A DNA stretch of 64,000 nucleotides from contig NC_081407.1 in assembly GCF_030272615.1 (NCBI RefSeq), positions 373,498,132-373,562,131 of the forward strand, written 5' to 3'. The notes beneath the pieces were generated by a model. The model worked only from the letters and a program-made list of their open reading frames with translations. It made no database searches and was not told the DNA's origin. The stretch's first letter is position 1. The number at the start of each line of letters is the position of its first letter. Below, in pieces: positions 58,664-64,000 of this stretch. A program made the position numbers and the translations under genes. This stretch comes from Cryptomeria japonica. Lineage: Eukaryota; Streptophyta; Pinopsida; Cupressales; Cupressaceae.

Positions 58664-59453
58664 TGTAGACACCTAAAATTGTCATGTCTAATTAAATAAA
58701 TATTTTATTTATTTAATTACTTTAGCTTAATTCTTCTATTAATTAAATAAATCTTTATTTATTTAATTAATTCATTTATCCCCTTCTAGCCTTATTCCTC
58801 ATTTAAATAAATACATTTATTTATTTAAATTATCCCTTTCCTAAATTAAATAAATATTTTATTTATTTAATTACCCTACTTTTTCTATTAATTAAATAAA
58901 TCTTTATTTATTTAATTAATTCATTAACCTTTTCTACACATGACACATGTCATTCATCTCTTATTTCCTACACTACCTACCCCTTTCATTATTTTGGTAT
59001 TTCTTATACCTACCCTCTAATCCTAGCCGACCTCTCTTTTTACACCTCTCAATCTTATCCCTCCATTTCATATTGTGTCTTCTATTTAAGGAGATGTCTT
59101 CTTCACTATCAAACCCTAATCACTCACCCTAATGACTAATTTTGGAGGACTTGGCTACACTACGATCCTACTTGCAACCACATTCCGTTCTTTGTTGAGC
59201 TCTTGTGCATACAAAAATCTGAGAGCAAGCATATCAAACAAGATCAATGGAGATAGGAAGAATGGAGATCAAAAACCCTAGTGGACATGTGATGGTATAA
59301 TCTTTGTGATTTATTGAGTTATTTTGCATTGTCTTAGGTTATCTTCATATGTTATGGTGGATCTTTGTTCATTGTTAGGCTAGGGTTTGGTGGTTGAATC
59401 CATTTTAGTCTTTCAATATTGTTGTTTATTGCTATCCATTTTCACCATATACA
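58664..59453 (+). repeat. 3' LTR of the Ty3/gypsy element
   Basis: It is 790 bp long and appears identical to 43730-44519. It is followed by the GATAT target duplication at 59454-59458. Confidence 0.97.
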
Positions 59454-59516
59454 GATATCATTATAGCTTAGTTGATATTTAAATTTTTATTGACTTATGG
59501 ACTCTAATATAGATAC

Positions 59517-62018
59517 TGTTGAACACAAGATGCCACTGAGAGGGGGGTGAATCAGTGGTTTCCAAACTTTACCCTTTTCTATCCTATGTGTGTATACCAA
59601 TTAGTAGAACTAACATAAAGAAAACATACCAGTTAGATAGGAGGATGACACAAATACAACCACACACAAAAGGAACATCAAATAACACCAAATGTATGAG
59701 GAAAACCCAACATGAGAAAAACCTCGGTGAGAAATGTTGTTGGAGTCTACTGCTCCAATCGATCCTCATAATGAAACATTGGTTACAACATTTAGGGCAC
59801 CAACCCAAGGAGCACCAACCCCTGGTTTAGGGCACCAACCCCTACACTGATCTTCAACTCAATGATTACAATGTTATATAATAATATAGAAGTAATACCC
59901 TTGTTACAAATGAGCTTTGTAACTCTCAAAACATGTCTCTAAATCGATTCACTTCTATTCAGTTCTCTATAGGTTCTCTGCTCACCTTATCTCTGTTGCA
60001 ACCTTACCAGTTCAGCCTCTGCTTCTTCTTTGCTAGTACTTTGCTTCTTCTCTGTCGGTACTCTGCTTCTTCTCTATCGGTATTTTTCTCTTTTCTAGTT
60101 TTGATCTCTCCTCTTCTCAACCTCTATTGTGTCTTATCTTCTTTGACACTCTCGTCGATTCTCTTACTGTTGCTTCTTATTGGTTCTAACACTATTGGTT
60201 TACACCACTGCAACTCACTTTGCAGTTTACCAATTTATCTGACTTTGTCGGTTAAGCCTCTCCTAAATCCTCTCACCGATTGCACCTCCAACACATAGTA
60301 TATATGATCTTCGATGAAGTCTCTAACCAGTTGGTTCTTTGCTTCTCTTTCACACTCCACTCTTCAACATCTGACACTTAATCTTCTTTCACCATCATCA
60401 ATCCCCTTTGGTCTTGAATCGACATATTTATACTTGAGTTTTCTTGCAATGAATGACATTCAAACTTTTGGCGCGCTAGGGTTCCATCATCGAACTTGAG
60501 GCAAACCAAATCCAATTATCTCTTTCCAGAGATCGACCACCTACAACAGATCAATCAAACTCCACCAATCTCATTGTGTCCAAAACACATTTTCCATATT
60601 TGGCAAACATGACAACCTGCACTTGTCAAACACCACGAAGCATCCATATAGATAGCTTCACCTACCTCAATTAGCACCTGGACAAACTACATCAATCATG
60701 ATGCTAATGAATCTGATCTTTGAGCTCAGATCTATCTCGAGCCACACCCTTTTTCTCTCGATTCATGATTCATGCTATTGAGATTAATGTTGACCACACA
60801 CCACCTACCTCACTGACAATGCATGGTCCATTGGTTTGACACTTGGACTCCACATAGTGTCTCTATTGGTATCCGTCTCTACTAAGCCATCTAAGTCGGT
60901 TCAGACAAGATCATCGACCAACCACACAACCAGGTTCATACCTACCGGTTCTCTAACCCTGTTGGTTATACCCTAACTGATCTGCCTTCAAACCTGCACT
61001 TTTCTTCTCTTCTGGTGGAACACCTAGACCGGTCACTTCACATGTCAAACCACAACATACTCAACTTCATCAGATAGGATACCTTTCACTTCTGCACTTT
61101 TTCTCTCTCACTAGTGGACATGCTTACTGGTAACCACCTTGATGACACCATGTCATCAACCTTCAATAGTCTCCATCTATCTGCATCTGCAATCTGGTTG
61201 CTCTCTATGTCTGCAGCTACTCAACCTCACCTTCAACTTCATCATCTCGGACATCATCTTAGCCGGTTTGTCAAAGTGATATACCCATCTATTCTTTACT
61301 CTTCCTTCTTTGTCTCGATGGCACAACAAGCCAACTCTAGCTGATCTAGTGCATATCTTTGATTTCATGCACCTGAGGCATCTTTGTGTTTCACCGGTTG
61401 ATCTAGTGTGAGCCTTAAACCTAGCCGCCATCTACTTCTTTGTCTTATCTCAGAGGATTATGATGCATTCCATGCATAATGAGAGATAAGCTCCACTTAC
61501 CAATGGAAGTGGATCCTTGTCATCTGCATCCGACAATGCACCAATATGGCTTCCCTGTTTGAGAAGGCATATCTTCAAACAAACACATATAATCCAGTTA
61601 GGCACACTCTCTGTGAGTCTTCTCATCATCTGGTGACTACATCTTTATCCGGTGGGAGTCCTATTGTTCCACATCCAAACATCCAGCAACATACCTGCTG
61701 CCACTTCTTCATTAGCTCACCCTGCTTGCTCACTTGTCAGTTGGAAATAATCCACTGCCAACATATCACTTACCAGTTGTTATCCAATACCGATCTCTAG
61801 TCCTTATGTCTTCAACACAAGCCAACATTTACTTGTGTACCGGTGACTCCAATGATCATTATGCTAGATGACATTCTCTTCCTTACTAGTGACCTGCTAT
61901 GCTAGTTGACATCAATGACACCATTTTTGGTACGCATCAATGACAACACTTCTCATCAATCTCCCATACCGATTGCCATCCTATACCAGTTGACATCAAT
62001 GAAAACACAATGCCAACA
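59517..62018 (-). mobile_element. Copia-type solo LTR (about 2.5 kb)
   Basis: In minus-strand orientation it begins TGTTGGCATTG (62018) and ends with a C-rich box plus CTCAGTGG and a final CA near 59517. It carries the shared TTTTTC...TTGGGTTTTCC box at about 59699-59745. It is flanked by GATAC on the left and CATAC on the right, a five-base duplication with one change, and unit C resumes on both sides. No internal coding region or primer site is visible. Confidence 0.75.
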
Positions 62019-62600
62019 CATACTTGTTCAAATTTTTCTGATACAAAGAAGAATAAGTGTTTTTCACCTTTCAACTAGTTTTGTTGATACATGATATCAC
62101 ATAGTTTCTAATTCTACATTGTATATTTTTTTAGATAATGGAATTTGGTGTGAAAATATTTTATTTTTGTTGATAGAATATTTCTCTATAGATTAATCTA
62201 CATTGTAGATGTGTATAGCTTGTAATTTTGTTGATACCAAATTTATCTTGAGATTACTCTAGATTGTAGAGTTTTTGGGTTTTGGGGCTTCAACTAGTCA
62301 ACATTGTAAATTGGTTTTAGCTTTATGAGATTTGACATGGATATCTTCTAATTTTGTAGATATATGATTACAAACTTCGGTGTGGAGATCTTTTACTTTT
62401 TCACTCTAGGCTAGTCTACATTGTATAGATTATCTTTGACCTAGGGGCTTTGGTATGGAGATTGTAATTATGTTGATATCAAATTTCACCAATCTTTATC
62501 TATATCATATAATGTTTTTGGCTTATGAGTTTGTTTGCGGGTATCTAGAAATTTTGTTGATGCTAGAAATAATGCATTCCTTGTCATTTTTGTCTATTTC
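62019..62600. repeat. Degenerate minisatellite of unit C (last part)
   Basis: The same words as in units A and B occur here. Earlier parts of the unit-C array lie at about 35190-36000, 36700-36799, 43625-43729 and 59459-59516, separated by insertions. Confidence 0.55.
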
Positions 62601-63152
62601 AATAGATAAATAAGATTTATAGGTGTCTAATTTAGAATTTTCTTTGTTTTAAGTTTTTATGCCTTGTTCTATTAGTGTTTGTAAAAGATTCAATTGAACA
62701 TATAATGCTGGTGAAAACTCGCCGCATAATCAAAATATTTGCAAAAAGGATAATGTTATAGTAAACCCCTTATAACCAAAAGAATGAACATTATTTGAAT
62801 TCAATATGTTTCTATTTTCTTAAAACCTTCTTGTTAGGCTCATTTCAGATTGTTTGTACCCTTATCCCAGTTAATCAATTAACATGAGATGAAGCAAGAT
62901 TCATGTAGACTTTTAGTCAAATTTTCAGAAGGTAAATGTAGCTAATGAGAGAATGCTTGAAAATTCTAGGTTTGAAAAAGGTGAAGGCATTTTATTATAT
63001 TCTTCAAATGTTATTATCATGTATAACAAAACTGTCATCAAATAGTTTACAATTCCCTCATGGGTATAGTCAATCTAATCTTGATATTGAAAAACTGGTC
63101 ACATTTAAATATTTATTGAAAACTATCTAATTACTCTCTATGCTTCGTAGTT

Positions 63153-63665
63153 CTGATTAATATGAAAAATGGATTTTAAGGACCCGAAACATTTAACATA
63201 GGAGCATAACATAGTTCATCAAAAAGCATCCAGACCAGTATTGAAAAAGCTTACAAAAAGACTGGCAAAAAGGCCAGTAAACCGAACAGACAGCTAAAGA
63301 AAGGAACAACAAAGCGGAAAAACCAGAGAAAAGACAAAAATGACAAACAATAACTATAAAGACTTAAGAAGATCAACCGCCTTATTGACCAGTTGGTCAT
63401 AGTTTTCTGAAGCAACTTTGAGTTCTTCCATATCCTTGTTTGGCTTCTTCTCCTTCTTTTTGCCTCTGGTCCTCATTCTAGGTCCTTGCACTTCTCCCAT
63501 ACCTTCAATGTCAGGTTCTAGCTTGAGGGAATCCTTCTCATTCTCCAATTTGCTGATGAGAATTTTGGTATTGTCGGTCGAGGCCTTCATAATGCTATAG
63601 CTTTGTTCAACAATGCTTTTGAGTCATTTTTCAATTTTGTTGAATTTGTTGTCAGATTCTGCCAT
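63153..63665 (-). mobile_element. Retroposed 0.5 kb sequence with 18-bp target duplication
   Basis: The insertion is flanked by TCTCTATGCTTYGTAGTT at 63135-63152 and 63666-63683 (17 of 18 match). Units A and B have a single, uninterrupted version of this site. In minus orientation the insert starts exactly at an ATG (63665). The long duplication and lack of LTRs point to LINE-machinery insertion of an RNA, truncated at its 5' end. No poly-A remains at the 3' end. Confidence 0.78.
63354..63665 (-). pseudogene. Small hydrophilic protein in the retroposed sequence (unknown)
   Basis: A 104-codon frame runs from the ATG at 63665 to the stop at 63354, broken only by a TGA at 63626-63624 (codon 14). 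The product is highly charged, with heptad-like Leu/Ile spacing, a basic run (RGKKKEKKPNK) and a Leu-rich C-terminus (NYDQLVNKAVDLLKSL). I do not recognise the family. It may be a retrocopy of a host gene or part of another retroelement. Confidence 0.5.
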
Positions 63666-64000
63666 TCTCTATGCTTTGTAGTTTCATAATAAAATGATTC
63701 TCAATATTTTCATGCATTATCTTTGAAATTGAGTAAATATAAAACTGTCAATTTTATTTTTTACATAAAACTGGCTATTTTTCTTTTTTGTTTCAATAGT
63801 TGTTTATGATTCTAGATGCATTATGTTTTTGACTTTTCAATTTTTCTTTATTTGTATGTGGAGATCCTATACTTATCAAATTATTGTGCATCCTCACATG
63901 TGTCTCTTTTAGTATATTTATCTAGTGTTGAAAATATGATGAACGATGCTTAAAGATGAGTGAGAATACTTATGTTGATAAGATTAATGCAAAATGATTA

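Larger units (their letters stand above)
43730..59453 (+). mobile_element. Intact, very young Ty3/gypsy (Tat-lineage) retrotransposon
   Basis: This is a 15.7 kb element with 790-bp LTRs that look identical base for base. It is flanked by a perfect GATAT duplication (43725-43729 and 59454-59458) and sits inside unit C. In order it has a 5' LTR, primer-binding site, 2.35 kb leader, a single uninterrupted gag-pol frame, an A-rich stretch with three hairpins, an antisense plant-mobile-domain gene, polypurine tract and 3' LTR. Two RNase H domains and a CX2HX4HX4C Gag knuckle place it in the Tat group. All catalytic residues I can check are present. Identical LTRs and an open polyprotein suggest it inserted recently and could still be mobile. 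Confidence 0.96.
28825..64000. repeat. Large repeat unit, copy C (heavily interrupted)
   Basis: Copy C begins around AAATGCAGCTC and follows copies A and B. It is interrupted in turn by a 1.17 kb solo LTR, a Copia element, a Ty3/gypsy element, a 2.5 kb solo LTR and a 0.5 kb retroposed sequence, and unit sequence resumes after each. The last bases of the window match the end of copy A. Insertions total about 26.7 kb of about 35 kb, leaving a unit of about 8 kb. The array may continue to the right. Confidence 0.8.

Noticed and set aside
59933..60298. 121-codon Leu/Ser-rich frame in the 2.5 kb solo LTR
   Set aside because: It comes from a CT-rich repetitive stretch (CTTCTTCTCT-like) and has no domain or conservation signal.

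Overview
The window is repeat-dominated nuclear DNA from a large-genome seed plant. It is AT-rich apart from a few GC-rich islands and holds nested LTR retrotransposons, solo LTRs and LINE fragments. A gymnosperm is possible, but the sequence alone does not settle the lineage. I see no ordinary single-copy host gene, tRNA, rRNA or CRISPR array.

Layout. 1-6235: the internal region and one complete LTR of a decayed minus-strand Copia element whose other LTR runs off the left edge. 6236-7864: unassigned AT-rich DNA. About 7865 to the right edge: three direct copies (A, B, C) of a non-coding unit of roughly 7-8 kb once insertions are subtracted. Copy A (7865-16873) carries a 5'-truncated minus-strand LINE. 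A second fragment of the same LINE family lies between A and B. Copy B (about 17796-28800) carries a 4.2 kb solo LTR with a perfect CCTCA duplication and a GC-rich island. Copy C (from about 28825) has been inflated by a 1.17 kb Copia-type solo LTR, a complete but dead Copia element (36800-43619), a complete intact Ty3/gypsy element (43730-59453), a 2.5 kb Copia-type solo LTR (59517-62018) and a 0.5 kb retroposed sequence (63153-63665). The units also contain a degenerate minisatellite and a conserved fold-back.

The centrepiece is the Ty3/gypsy element. Its two 790-bp LTRs look identical, it has a perfect GATAT target duplication, and it encodes an uninterrupted 2492-residue Gag-Pol. The polyprotein carries the Tat-type CX2HX4HX4C Gag knuckle, protease, G-patch, reverse transcriptase with YVDD, two RNase H domains and a DD35E integrase. 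Between pol and the 3' LTR, on the opposite strand, lies a plant-mobile-domain (PMD) gene. I model it with two exons and its own TATA-like box.

Three arrays of a GCGTCTGTG core spaced 18-21 bp apart surround these genes. Two lie in the sense leader upstream of gag. One lies in the antisense intron, where the antisense strand reads the same motif. Just past the pol stop are three short RNA hairpins of identical architecture (GGTG stem, AAAA bulge, covarying second stem). The phased arrays, the antisense PMD gene and the hairpin triplet are the best candidates for an undescribed system: an element with a convergent second gene and a shared set of cis-repeats.
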